From Gammaproteobacteria bacterium (GTDB lineage: Bacteria > Pseudomonadota > Gammaproteobacteria > Xanthomonadales > Wenzhouxiangellaceae), in NCBI GenBank assembly GCA_003565625.1, contig PXBD01000005.1, positions 1-64,000 on the forward strand: a stretch of 64,000 bases of DNA. Direction: 5' to 3'. The position numbers were made by a program, and so were the translations under genes. Numbering within the stretch: the stretch's first letter is position 1; every line of letters begins with the position of its first letter. This document shows positions 28,434 to 38,066 of this stretch, in pieces. Under the pieces are notes generated by a model that saw nothing but the letters and a program-made list of their open reading frames with translations, made no database searches and was not told where the DNA came from.

Positions 28434-28853
28434 ATGCGCCCATTCGCAACCACTCTGGCCCTGGTCATCCTGACCAGTGTGCTGCTCGGCGCCTGCGCCG
28501 GCGGCTCGGTGCAGAACGAACGAACCGAAACTCTGGATACCTGGGAAAGCCTGGTGCGCTGGAGCCAGTTTGATGCCCTGGTCGATTTCATTCATCCCGA
28601 CTACCTCGCCACCAATCCGGTCACGGGGCTGGATGTCGAGCGTCTGCACCAGTTTCGGGTCACCGAGTACCGCATCCGCCAGGTGCTGGTCGAACCCGAT
28701 GGCCAAAGCCTGGAACGGATCGCCCGCATCCGTCTGTATCATGTCCACAGCGCGCGCGAACGGGTGGTGGATCATCGCGAGGACTGGCGCTACGATGAAG
28801 ACCTCGGGCGCTGGATGCTGCACGCCGGGCTGCCCGACCCGCGCCAGCGCTAG
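28434..28853 (+). CDS. Hypothetical lipoprotein
   Basis: VLLGACAGG lipobox; ~139 aa. Confidence 0.65.
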   Translation: MRPFATTLALVILTSVLLGACAGGSVQNERTETLDTWESLVRWSQFDALVDFIHPDYLATNPVTGLDVERLHQFRVTEYRIRQVLVEPDGQSLERIARIRLYHVHSARERVVDHREDWRYDEDLGRWMLHAGLPDPRQR

Positions 28854-28891
28854 TCCTGGCGCCAGTTTTTCAACTTCCAGGGAGCCCCGTC

Positions 28892-29578
28892 ATGCGCACC
28901 ATCGCCGTCATCAACGCCAAGGGTGGCTGCGGCAAGACCACCATCGCCACATCGCTGGCCTCCGCCCTGGCCTGGGAAGCCCACGTCGTCGCCCTGGCCG
29001 ACATGGACCCGCAGCGCTCGAGCAGCGACTGGCTGGGCCAGCGCCCCGCCAGCGCACCGCCGATTGCGCCGGTCACCGAGGCCCACAGCCAGCCTCCGTC
29101 GGATACCGATACCCTGATTCTCGACACCCCGGCCGGCCTGTCGGGCAGCGAACTCGAGCAGATCATTCGCCGCTCTCAGACCGTGCTCGTGCCGGTCTTG
29201 CCTTCGCCGGTGGACATGCGCGCCGCCTGGCGTTTCTTGAGCCACATACAGGAACTCAAACCCGTCCGATCGGGCCAGACGGCGGTCGGGCTGGTGGCCA
29301 ACCGGGTTCGGCCCAACACCATCATTTACCGCGAGCTGACCGGTTTTCTGGACGGCTTCCGGGTCCCCGTTATTGGCCGGCTGCGCGACACCATGAACTA
29401 CGTGCGCGCCTTCGACAAAGGCCTGGCCGTGGCCGACCTGCCGCCCTACCTGGCCTGGCCGGACTGGGAAGAATGGGAAACCGTTCTGGCCTGGATTCGC
29501 AGTGGCCAGTCGCAGGGCCGCGCCGGTGCGCCCGGCGGCCTGCTGGCTGCGGCCATGCAACGCCTGACCGGGGGTTGA
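28892..29578 (+). CDS. ParA family ATPase, no adjacent parB
   Basis: VINAKGGCGKTTIATSLASAL deviant Walker A; LADMDPQRSSSDWL; LILDTPAGL. Confidence 0.93.
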   Translation: MRTIAVINAKGGCGKTTIATSLASALAWEAHVVALADMDPQRSSSDWLGQRPASAPPIAPVTEAHSQPPSDTDTLILDTPAGLSGSELEQIIRRSQTVLVPVLPSPVDMRAAWRFLSHIQELKPVRSGQTAVGLVANRVRPNTIIYRELTGFLDGFRVPVIGRLRDTMNYVRAFDKGLAVADLPPYLAWPDWEEWETVLAWIRSGQSQGRAGAPGGLLAAAMQRLTGG

Positions 29579-29672
29579 CCCGAAGCTGCCCCAAGCCGCG
29601 CCGGGCAGCAAAAATTAAGGGCAATGTCGGGCTTGGTCGGCTTGACCGAAATCAACCTTTACCAGGGCAAAG

Positions 29673-29696
29673 CGTTATATATTTCAGAATATAACG
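29673..29696. promoter_or_regulatory. ModE-type operator (CGTTATAT-N8-ATATAACG)
   Basis: Perfect 8-8-8 dyad 20 bp upstream of modE. Confidence 0.88.
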
Positions 29697-29715
29697 ACTG
29701 GGAGCGTTCCAGAAC

Positions 29716-30519
29716 ATGCTGCAAACCGACCTCGACGGCCGTTTCTGGCTCAACGTCGATGGCCATGCCTTTGCCGGCAGCGGCCGAATCACGCTGCTCG
29801 AGCAGGTCCACGCAACCGGCTCGATCGCTGCAGCCGCGCGCGCCATGGGCATGAGCTACAAGGCGGCCTGGGACGCAATCGACGCCATGAACAACCTGGC
29901 CGAGCAGCCGCTGCTGCTGCGCCAGGCCGGCGGTCGACACGGTGGCGGTACCCGACTGACCGCCCATGGCGAGCGCGTGATCCAGCAGTATCGTCAGGTC
30001 GAGGCCGCCCATCGGCGCTTCCTGAACGAACTGGCCGAGACCAGCGGCGAGCTGGGCGACCCCTGGGCCCTGATGAGAAGCCTTTCCATGAACACTTCGG
30101 CACGCAATCACCTGCTCGGCAAGGTCAGCGAACTGCGCCGCGGGACGGTCAACGACGAAGCGGTGATCGACATCGGCCAGGGCCTGCAAATGCGCGGCAC
30201 CCTGACCCGCGAGTCCAGCCACGCGCTGGGCCTGGATCGGCCCGGACGCCCGGTCCACCTGCTTATCAAGGCCCCTTTCGTGATGCTGGCAGAACCGGTT
30301 GGAGACGCGAACTATTCGGCCAGCAACCGCTTCCCGGGCACCGTCACAGACCATCTCCACGGCGCGGTCCAGTCCGAGGTCCGGGTCGAGATCGGACATG
30401 GCCGCACCCTGACCGCCATGGTGCCGCGCGAAATCGCCGAGCAGGCCTGGCTGGCCCCGGGCCAGGCGGTAACGGCGCTGATCAACCCGGCCCACATCGT
30501 GCTGGCGACCAGCGATTGA
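29716..30519 (+). CDS. modE: Molybdate-responsive regulator ModE (HTH plus Mop/TOBE repeats)
   Basis: GSGRITLLEQVHATGSIAAAARAMGMSYKAAWDAIDAMNN and tandem molybdate-binding-type domains. Confidence 0.95.
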   Translation: MLQTDLDGRFWLNVDGHAFAGSGRITLLEQVHATGSIAAAARAMGMSYKAAWDAIDAMNNLAEQPLLLRQAGGRHGGGTRLTAHGERVIQQYRQVEAAHRRFLNELAETSGELGDPWALMRSLSMNTSARNHLLGKVSELRRGTVNDEAVIDIGQGLQMRGTLTRESSHALGLDRPGRPVHLLIKAPFVMLAEPVGDANYSASNRFPGTVTDHLHGAVQSEVRVEIGHGRTLTAMVPREIAEQAWLAPGQAVTALINPAHIVLATSD

Positions 30520-30551
30520 ACGCCCCGACGCGCGCTTGAGGATCCAAACCC

Positions 30552-31328
30552 ATGAGCTCCTGGTTTCACATGATCGCACTGGCCGCATGGCTGCTCATCC
30601 TGCCACCGGTTGGTCACGCTGAATCCTTCACCATCGCCGCTGCCGCCGACCTGCGCTTTGCGCTCGATGAGATTGTCGAACGCTATCGCGAGAAACACCC
30701 GGAGCAGCAGGTCCGGGTCATTTACGGCTCGTCGGGAAAGATGACCACCCAGATCATCAACGGCGCGCCGTATGACCTGTTCTTTTCGGCCGACATCGCG
30801 TTTCCCGAACGCCTGCAGGCCGCCGGCATGACCACCACCGACCCGGCCGTCTACGCCATCGGCCGCATCGTCCTTTGGAGCAATACCCTGGATGCCTCCA
30901 AACTGGACCTGGAAGACCTGGCCCGCGACCCGCGCATCCGGCGGATCGCCATCGCCCAGCCGGCCCACGCGCCCTACGGCTTGCGCGCCCAGGAAGCCCT
31001 GCAGTCGGTCGGTGCCTGGGAAGCAGTCCAGCCCCGGCTGGTGTTCGGGGAGAACATCGCCCACGCCGCGCAGATGGTGGAATCGGGCGCGGCCGATGTC
31101 GGCATCATCGCGCTGTCGCTGGCCCGCTTTCCGGAACTGGCCCGGCACCCGTATCACCTCGTGGACGAATCCCTGCATAATCCGCTGACCCAGGGTTTCG
31201 TGGTCACCCGGCGCGCCGCGGATCATCCCGGTGTGCTGGCTTTTGCTGATTTCATGGCCAGCGCGACCGCCCATGCCATCATGCAGCGCTTCGGCTTCGT
31301 CATGCCGCAGCCAGCTGCCCCGAACTGA
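30552..31328 (+). CDS. modA: Molybdate ABC transporter substrate-binding protein
   Basis: FTIAAAADLRFALDEIV, YGSSGKMTTQIINGAPYDLFFSADIAFPERL. Confidence 0.95.
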   Translation: MSSWFHMIALAAWLLILPPVGHAESFTIAAAADLRFALDEIVERYREKHPEQQVRVIYGSSGKMTTQIINGAPYDLFFSADIAFPERLQAAGMTTTDPAVYAIGRIVLWSNTLDASKLDLEDLARDPRIRRIAIAQPAHAPYGLRAQEALQSVGAWEAVQPRLVFGENIAHAAQMVESGAADVGIIALSLARFPELARHPYHLVDESLHNPLTQGFVVTRRAADHPGVLAFADFMASATAHAIMQRFGFVMPQPAAPN

Positions 31329-31340
31329 GCGAGGGTCGAA

Positions 31341-32027
31341 ATGTTTGGTCTCAGCCCGGCAGACTGGCAGGCGATTGAAGTCACCCTGCGCCTGTGCTTC
31401 TACACCACGGTGATCCTGCTGATCATCGCCACGCCGATCGCGTGGTGGCTGGCCGGCGGGCGCTCGCCGGCGCGGGTGGCGGTTCAGGCTGTTGTCGCCC
31501 TGCCGCTGGTCCTGCCGCCGACGGTGCTGGGGTTTTACCTGCTCATCGTCCTGGGCCCGCGCGGCTTCATCGGCGGCACCCTGGAAAACCTGGGCCTGCA
31601 GCACCTGGCGTTCAGCTTCGAGGGAATTCTGATCGCCTCGGTGATTTACTCGATGCCGTTTGCCGTCCAGCCGCTGACCGAAGCCTTCAACAACCTCGGC
31701 CGGCGCCCGGCCGAAGTGGCCGGCAGCCTGGGCGCCGGAATCATCGACCGGTTCTTCACCGTGATTCTCCCGCTGACCAAGGGCGGCTTCGTGGTCGCAG
31801 CCACCCTCACCTTTGCCCACACCCTGGGCGAGTTCGGCGTCATTCTAATGCTCGGCGGCAGCATTCCCGGCGAAACCAAGGTGCTCTCGGTTCTGATCTA
31901 CGACCACGCCGAGGCAATGAACTACCAAGCCGCCCATCGCCTGTCGTTCATGCTGCTGGTGTTTTCCTTCATCACCCTGTTCCTGGTCTACAGCTTCACC
32001 CGCCGTTTCGAGGTCGCCAAGGTATGA
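31341..32027 (+). CDS. modB: Molybdate ABC transporter permease
   Basis: ALPLVLPPTVLGFYLL, AHTLGEFGVILMLGGSIPGETKV. Confidence 0.96.
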   Translation: MFGLSPADWQAIEVTLRLCFYTTVILLIIATPIAWWLAGGRSPARVAVQAVVALPLVLPPTVLGFYLLIVLGPRGFIGGTLENLGLQHLAFSFEGILIASVIYSMPFAVQPLTEAFNNLGRRPAEVAGSLGAGIIDRFFTVILPLTKGGFVVAATLTFAHTLGEFGVILMLGGSIPGETKVLSVLIYDHAEAMNYQAAHRLSFMLLVFSFITLFLVYSFTRRFEVAKV

Positions 32028-33094
32028 CGTTGGCGGTGCGCGCCCGGTGGCGTCGCGGGGCGGATTTCACCCTTGATGTGGATCTGGAGCTGGCGCCTTC
32101 CGGCGTCACCGCGCTGTTCGGACGATCCGGCTGCGGCAAGACCAGCCTGCTGCGCATCATTGCCGGGCTGGAGCGCACCAGCGATGCCGAAGTGCGCTTT
32201 CGCGGGCAACGCTGGCAGGAAGGCCGGCATTTTCTTCCGCTCCACCGCCGCCGTGTCGGCCTGGTCTTCCAGGAACACAGTCTGCTCGCGCATCTGTCGG
32301 TGCGCGGCAACCTGTTGTACGGCTACCGCCGCACCCCGGCTCGCCAACGGCGCCACCACCCGGATGCAGTGACCGTAATACTCGGTATCAACGGGCTGCT
32401 GGATCGCCGCATCGATCAGCTTTCCGGCGGCCAGCGACAGCGTGTCTCGCTGGGCCGGGCCCTGCTGAGCAGCCCGCAGTTGCTGCTGCTCGATGAACCC
32501 ATGTCAGCGCTCGATACCCAGACCCGACGGGAGATTTTGCCGTTTTTCAGCGATCTGGCCGCCCACGCCGATGTCCCGATCGTGCTCGTGACCCACTCCC
32601 CGGACGAGGTGCAACGGCTCGCCGATCACGTTGTGTTCATGGACGACGGTCGGATCGAATGCGTCGAATCACTGAAAGACACCCTGGCCCGACCGGACTC
32701 GCCCCTGTTCGGCAACAGCGGCCCGGCCTCGGTACTCGAAGGCCGGCTGCTTGCAGGCAGCGGCGACGGACTGACCCGGTTCGGCAATGACAGGATCGAG
32801 TTGTTCCTGCAGACCAGTCAGCCACCACCGGCCGGGACTTCGCGACTCAGCATCCAGAGCAGCGATGTCGCCATTTCGACCCACCGACTGGCAGGAATCA
32901 GCGTCCTTAACCAGCTGGAAATGACCATCCGGCAGCTGGATCGCCTGCGGCCCGGGCGCGTGCTCGTGACCGGAAACCTCGCCGACGGACAAGCCTTGAG
33001 CGCGGAAATCACGGAACATTCCGCCGCCAGGCTGGGGCTGGAACACGGCCAGCGGTGTTATGCCCTGATCAAGTCGGTCGCGTTACTCGACTGA
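32024..33094 (+). CDS. modC: Molybdate ABC transporter ATP-binding protein
   Basis: ATGA overlap with modB; GRSGCGKTSLL, LSGGQRQRVSLGRALL, C-terminal Mop domain; the 31394 ORF start is an out-of-frame extension across modB. Confidence 0.95.
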   Translation: MTLAVRARWRRGADFTLDVDLELAPSGVTALFGRSGCGKTSLLRIIAGLERTSDAEVRFRGQRWQEGRHFLPLHRRRVGLVFQEHSLLAHLSVRGNLLYGYRRTPARQRRHHPDAVTVILGINGLLDRRIDQLSGGQRQRVSLGRALLSSPQLLLLDEPMSALDTQTRREILPFFSDLAAHADVPIVLVTHSPDEVQRLADHVVFMDDGRIECVESLKDTLARPDSPLFGNSGPASVLEGRLLAGSGDGLTRFGNDRIELFLQTSQPPPAGTSRLSIQSSDVAISTHRLAGISVLNQLEMTIRQLDRLRPGRVLVTGNLADGQALSAEITEHSAARLGLEHGQRCYALIKSVALLD

Positions 33095-33590
33095 GATCGC
33101 AGGCAGCGGCCCGGACACCATCGAGCTCCTCTTCTGACAGGCCGTCGAGCAGTTCCTCGACCCGACCACGACCGGGCACGATCAGCGTCGGCGCCAGATC
33201 AGCCAGCGGCACCAGCACGAAGGCACGCTCGTGCATCCGCGGATGGGGCAGGGTCAATTCGGCCTCGTCGACGACCCGATCACCGAACAACAGGAGATCG
33301 AGGTCGATTGCGCGCGGCCCCCAACGCGCTTGATCGCGCCGCCGTCCCAGGCCGGACTCAATCGCCAGAAGCGTGCGCAGCAGGGCCAGCGGCTCCTGCC
33401 CGGTCTCGACCAGCGCCACGGCATTGAGAAATTCCGGCTGATCCGGCAGGCCCCAGGGTTGGGTCCAGTACGCAGGAGAGACAGCGCGCAAGGTGGTCAT
33501 CGGTAGCGCCTGCAAAGCAGCCAGCGCCATGGGCAAAGTCCGGTCCGGCTGCCCCAGATTGGCGCCGAGGCCAATCCAGGCCCGGCTCAC
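33069..33590 (-). CDS. folK: 2-amino-4-hydroxy-6-hydroxymethyldihydropteridine diphosphokinase
   Basis: IGLGANLGQP, RWGPRAIDLDLLLFGD, LPHPRMHERAFVLVPL. Confidence 0.95.
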   Translation of the reverse strand: MSRAWIGLGANLGQPDRTLPMALAALQALPMTTLRAVSPAYWTQPWGLPDQPEFLNAVALVETGQEPLALLRTLLAIESGLGRRRDQARWGPRAIDLDLLLFGDRVVDEAELTLPHPRMHERAFVLVPLADLAPTLIVPGRGRVEELLDGLSEEELDGVRAAACDLSRVTRPT

Positions 33591-34906
33591 GTCGCCCCGG
33601 CGGCTTTGCGGCGGCGCGGTCGGCGACGGCGCCGCTTGACACCATCCTCCCTCGGTGCCGCCTGCACCCGTTTTGCCTGGTCTTCGGGATCAATCTCCTG
33701 CACATCGGTCCACCACTGGGCGAGTTCGGCCAGCTCGGGCTCTTCGTAGACCCGAAGCAGGAGGAAGTCATACGCGGCGCGGAACCTGCGCTCGTTGATC
33801 AGGCGCAGCGCGCGCTTTCCACGGCGCTTGCGAAAGCGCGGCTGCATGAACCAGATTTCCTTGGCGATGGTAGAAAAGCGCCGATGCAGGGCAACCTTGC
33901 GTGCCTGGGCCACGATCGCCTCCTCACCGGCTGCGGCCAGCGCATCCACCGGCGGCATACCCTCCTCCACCATGGCCTCAGCGGCGGCGTGGACCCGGTG
34001 CCAGAGAAAGGCAGCGAACAGGAATCCGGGCGTGACCGGCAAACCTTCGGCCCCCCTCTGGTCGGTGTTGAGAAGCGCATTCTCGACCAGTTTCGGCGGC
34101 TCGGCGGGGTTTTCAAACAAGCCCGGGAACAGCTGCGGCCAGAGCGCCTCGCGCACCAGCGCCTGGTAGGTCGGCCACGCATGACCGGTCATGAACAACT
34201 TCAGAATCTCGTCGAACAGACGCGCCGGCGGGATCCCTTCAAGCAACGGTGCCATGGCCACGATCGGGCCGGCCGTGTCCGGCTCCATGGTCAGGTCGAG
34301 CTTGACCATGAAGCGAACCGCCCGCAGCAGACGAACCGGGTCCTCGCGATAGCGGGTGCGTGGATCACCGATCAGGCGCAGACGGCGCTCACGCACGTCT
34401 TCATATCCGTCGACGTGGTCGCGAATGGTCTCGGTCGCCGGGTCGTACATCAACGCGTTGATGGTGAAATCACGCCGCCAGGCATCTTCGGCTTCGCTGC
34501 CGAATACGTTGTCGCGGGTCAGGCGGCCACGCTCGACAACGCGGCCCTCTTCACCGGAGTCACCGTTGCCGGACCCACGGAAGGTGGCAACCTCGATGAT
34601 TTCCCGGCCGAAACGCACGTGCGCCAGGCGAAAACGACGCCCGATCAGACGAGCGTTGCGAAACAGATCGCGGATCTCGTCCGGCGTGGCGCTGGTGGCG
34701 ACATCGAAATCCTTCGGCCGGACGCCCAGCAGCAGATCGCGTATGCAACCTCCCACCAGGTAGGCCGCAAAACCGGCACCTTGAAGGCGTTCGATGACCT
34801 TGAGCGCGTTGGCGCTGATCAACCGCACCGGGATACCGTGCCGGGCACGCTCGATCGTGGTACAGGCCGAATCGGAATCCGGAGCGGGATGAGGGTGGGT
34901 ATTCAA
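33587..34906 (-). CDS. pcnB: Poly(A) polymerase
   Basis: [41 protein letters not shown], basic C-terminus; folK downstream. Confidence 0.95.
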   Translation of the reverse strand: MNTHPHPAPDSDSACTTIERARHGIPVRLISANALKVIERLQGAGFAAYLVGGCIRDLLLGVRPKDFDVATSATPDEIRDLFRNARLIGRRFRLAHVRFGREIIEVATFRGSGNGDSGEEGRVVERGRLTRDNVFGSEAEDAWRRDFTINALMYDPATETIRDHVDGYEDVRERRLRLIGDPRTRYREDPVRLLRAVRFMVKLDLTMEPDTAGPIVAMAPLLEGIPPARLFDEILKLFMTGHAWPTYQALVREALWPQLFPGLFENPAEPPKLVENALLNTDQRGAEGLPVTPGFLFAAFLWHRVHAAAEAMVEEGMPPVDALAAAGEEAIVAQARKVALHRRFSTIAKEIWFMQPRFRKRRGKRALRLINERRFRAAYDFLLLRVYEEPELAELAQWWTDVQEIDPEDQAKRVQAAPREDGVKRRRRRPRRRKAAGAT

Positions 34907-35015
34907 AGATTTTTGCTACACTTTTCAGCCGGGCAGTTTACCATTATCGCCAATTGACCACTTGGGCCACCCGCATCGCTTCAAAATCGTCCCCCCAATC
35001 GGAATTCCGCAAATC

Positions 35016-35339
35016 ATGACATTTGTCGTTACCGAAAACTGTATCAAATGCAAATATACCGACTGCGTTGAGGTCTGTCCGGTCGACTGTTTCCACGAAG
35101 GCCCCAACTTCCTGGTGATCGATCCGGAAGAATGCATAGACTGCACGCTGTGCGAGCCCGAATGCCCGGTCGAGGCCATTTATCCGGAAGATGACCTGCC
35201 GGACGATCAGCGCGAATTTTTCGAACTCAACGCCGAGCTTTCGCTCCAGTGGCCGGTCATTACCGAGATGAAACCCGCTCCGGATGACGCCAAACAGTGG
35301 GAGGATGTACCCGACAAACGCAAGTTGCTGGAGCGTTAG
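35016..35339 (+). CDS. fdxA: 7Fe ferredoxin FdxA
   Basis: [55 protein letters not shown]. Confidence 0.97.
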   Translation: MTFVVTENCIKCKYTDCVEVCPVDCFHEGPNFLVIDPEECIDCTLCEPECPVEAIYPEDDLPDDQREFFELNAELSLQWPVITEMKPAPDDAKQWEDVPDKRKLLER

Positions 35340-35341
35340 GG

Positions 35342-35962
35342 TCAGCCCAGCCGCTCACGCAAGACCGAGAGCACATGCTCGGCCTGCTCCATCTCGACGA
35401 GTTCACCGTCTTGCGTCAGCAGCAGGACCCGGGAGGTCTGACCGCTGGCTGGCTCTACCTCCACGCGGAAGGCGCCGCTATGATCCACTCGTTCCGGACT
35501 GCGCCAGAACGCCAGCCGACCAAAACCGGTCCGGTCAATGACGATGGGATCGTGATTGAAACGAAAATCGTAGCGCAGGCGATCCTGTTCGATCTCCTGG
35601 ACCTGCATGCCGGCGCGATTGAGGCTGAAACCCAGTCTCCGCCAGACACTGTCAGGCTCGTCCCGGACTTCCAGGTACAGGCCGCTGGCGCCAAATCGAA
35701 TGCGTGACTGGGACGCCTCGGCCTCGGCACTGGAAAGCACCCGCGGCGGCCTCGCTTCGCTCTGACCGGCCATCTCCGGCAGGAAGTACCCGTCGACCTG
35801 GTAGGTTCTGCGGATGGTCGGGGCGTCAAGGCGCTCGGGAGCGCGCAAGGGCTCGATTTCCTCGCTGTCAAGATAGATCGGCTGGCGATCGCGCCCGGCA
35901 CAGGCGGTCAGCAACAGCGCCGGCACGATGACCAGCAACAATGTCAGGCGGGCTGATTTCAA
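35342..35962 (-). CDS. bamC: Outer membrane assembly lipoprotein BamC-like
   Basis: TTG start; LLTACAGRDRQ lipobox; YFLPEMAGQ... and YDFRFN; the 36934 ORF start is an antisense extension across bcp. Confidence 0.7.
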   Translation of the reverse strand: MKSARLTLLLVIVPALLLTACAGRDRQPIYLDSEEIEPLRAPERLDAPTIRRTYQVDGYFLPEMAGQSEARPPRVLSSAEAEASQSRIRFGASGLYLEVRDEPDSVWRRLGFSLNRAGMQVQEIEQDRLRYDFRFNHDPIVIDRTGFGRLAFWRSPERVDHSGAFRVEVEPASGQTSRVLLLTQDGELVEMEQAEHVLSVLRERLG

Positions 35963-36154
35963 TGCTTCAGGCTCCAGGAGACCAGATAAACAGACCCTGC
36001 ATTCTAACGGCCCCGCCACCCCCACGTTGCTCAAAAGGCGCAAAAGAAGCCGCAAGCTTCGGTTAAGACCGAACGATTGGGCTGCCCGGACCCCCACCAG
36101 CGACGGGCTACCTGCTACGATCCTGCTTTGGCGTTTTTCATTTTCGAGCCCCCA

Positions 36155-36619
36155 ATGACCGACTCTTACCGTGAACTGCACTCGCCGGCGCTGCCGGCCA
36201 CGCCAGACGGCCAGCTCAGCCTCGATGATCTGCGCGGCCAGCCCGTCATCGTCTACTTCTACCCGCGCGACAACACGCCGGGCTGCACTCGCCAGGGCGA
36301 GGGCTTTCGTGATCACTATGCGGCCTTCCGTGAGGCCGGCTGCGCGATCGTCGGTGTGTCCCGCGATACCCTGGCCAGCCACCAGAAGTTTGCCGCCAAG
36401 TTCGATTTCCCGTTCCCGCTGATCAGCGACAGCGACGAAATCCTGTGCCGGCAATTCGACGTCATCAAGGAAAAAAACATGTACGGCAAGAAAGTCCTGG
36501 GCATCGAGCGCAGCACGTTCCTGTTCGACGCCGCCGGCCAGCTGGTCAAGGAATGGCGCAAGGTTCGGGTACCCGGCCACGTCGAGGCCGTGCTGGAAGC
36601 TGCTCAGGCGCTGGACTGA
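36155..36619 (+). CDS. bcp: Thioredoxin-dependent thiol peroxidase (Bcp/PrxQ)
   Basis: YFYPRDNTPGCTRQGEGFRD, GVSRDTLASHQKFAAKFDFPFPLISD, EKNMYGKKVLGIERSTFL. Confidence 0.96.
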   Translation: MTDSYRELHSPALPATPDGQLSLDDLRGQPVIVYFYPRDNTPGCTRQGEGFRDHYAAFREAGCAIVGVSRDTLASHQKFAAKFDFPFPLISDSDEILCRQFDVIKEKNMYGKKVLGIERSTFLFDAAGQLVKEWRKVRVPGHVEAVLEAAQALD

Positions 36620-36668
36620 AAAGCTGCCAGGAACTGACACCCCCTCATCGTTAGGAGTATCCCGGGCC

Positions 36669-38060
36669 ATGACTGAACGCCGGCGCCTGTACCTGCTCGA
36701 CACCAACGTGCTGATGCACGACCCCACGGCCCTGTTCCGCTTTGCCGAGCACGACGTATTTTTGCCAATGATCGTGCTGGAGGAACTGGACCGGGCCAAG
36801 AAGGGCTTGTCGGAGGTCTCGCGCAACGTTCGCCAGGCCAGCCGCTTCATCGGCCAGCTGATGGGCGAAGGTGCCGACCTGGAGCAGGGCCTGGTGTTAT
36901 GCGAACCCGAAGGCCTGAACCTCCAGGTCGGCACCGGACGACTCTTTTTCCAGACCGATCAACTCGACCACGACGCTGTGCTCATCGCGGACCAGTCGGT
37001 TGCCGACAACAAGATCCTGCTGGCCGCCCTGGGGCTCACTCGCCGGTATCCGGATCAGGATGTGGTGCTGGTTTCCAAGGACATCAACCTGCGCATCAAG
37101 GCGGCCATCCACGGTATCCAGGCAGAGGATTACCACAATGACCGCGCCCTCGACGACTTGAGCCTGCTCTATACCGGAATCCGGGAAGTCCGCTCCGACT
37201 TCTGGACCCGCCATCTGCCGGAACACTCCTGGACCGAAGGCGGCCAGACCTTCTACCGCATCGACCGCGTCGACGGCGACGACTGGTATCCCAACCAGTG
37301 TCTGCGTCTGGACGGAGACAACGGCATCGAAGCCATGGTGCGCGAGGTCGACAGCGAGCAAGTGGTGCTGGAACTGGCGCGTGACTTCCGTCGCAGCGGG
37401 CACGATGTCTGGGGCATCCAGGCGCGCAATCCGGAACAGAACTTCGCCCTGAACCTGCTCATGGATTCAAGCATCGACTTCGTGACCCTGCTGGGTACCG
37501 CAGGCACCGGCAAGACTCTGCTGGCCCTCGCCGCCGGTCTGGCCCAGACCCTGGACGACAAGACCTATCGCGAGATCATCATGACCCGGGCCACGGTGTC
37601 TGTAGGCGATGAAATCGGCTATCTGCCCGGCACCGAAGAAGAGAAAATGACGCCCTGGATGGGGGCCCTGACCGACAACCTCGAAGTACTGACCGAATCC
37701 GACGGCCATGGCGGCGAATGGGGCCGAGCCGCAACCAACGACCTGCTCGCCTCGCGGATCAAGATCCGTTCGCTGAACTTCATGCGCGGGCGCACGTTTC
37801 TCAACCGCTACGTGATCATCGACGAAGCCCAGAACATCACCCCAAAGCAGATGAAGACCCTGATCACGCGGGCCGGACCCGGCACCAAGGTCATCTGCCT
37901 GGGCAATGTCGAGCAGATCGACACCCCCTACCTGACCGAAACCACCTCGGGACTGACGTTTGCCATCGATCGCTTCAAGCACTGGCCGCACGCCGGTCAC
38001 GTGACCCTCAAGCGCGGCGAGCGCTCGCGTCTGGCTGATTTCGCCTCAGAGGCCTTGTAA
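36669..38060 (+). CDS. PhoH family protein with N-terminal PIN domain
   Basis: YLLDTNVLMHDPTALFRF; GTAGTGKTLLALAAGLA; GRTFLNRYVIIDEAQNITPKQMKTLITRAG. Confidence 0.95.
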   Translation: MTERRRLYLLDTNVLMHDPTALFRFAEHDVFLPMIVLEELDRAKKGLSEVSRNVRQASRFIGQLMGEGADLEQGLVLCEPEGLNLQVGTGRLFFQTDQLDHDAVLIADQSVADNKILLAALGLTRRYPDQDVVLVSKDINLRIKAAIHGIQAEDYHNDRALDDLSLLYTGIREVRSDFWTRHLPEHSWTEGGQTFYRIDRVDGDDWYPNQCLRLDGDNGIEAMVREVDSEQVVLELARDFRRSGHDVWGIQARNPEQNFALNLLMDSSIDFVTLLGTAGTGKTLLALAAGLAQTLDDKTYREIIMTRATVSVGDEIGYLPGTEEEKMTPWMGALTDNLEVLTESDGHGGEWGRAATNDLLASRIKIRSLNFMRGRTFLNRYVIIDEAQNITPKQMKTLITRAGPGTKVICLGNVEQIDTPYLTETTSGLTFAIDRFKHWPHAGHVTLKRGERSRLADFASEAL

Positions 38061-38066
38061 CGGTTC

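Noticed and set aside
31394-32023. 5' half of the 566-aa ORF ending in modC
   Set aside because: Out-of-frame reading of modB; modC starts at ATG 32024.
35963-36934. 5' extension of the bamC ORF across bcp
   Set aside because: Antisense to the unambiguous bcp gene and not lipoprotein-like; bamC begins near its lipobox signal.
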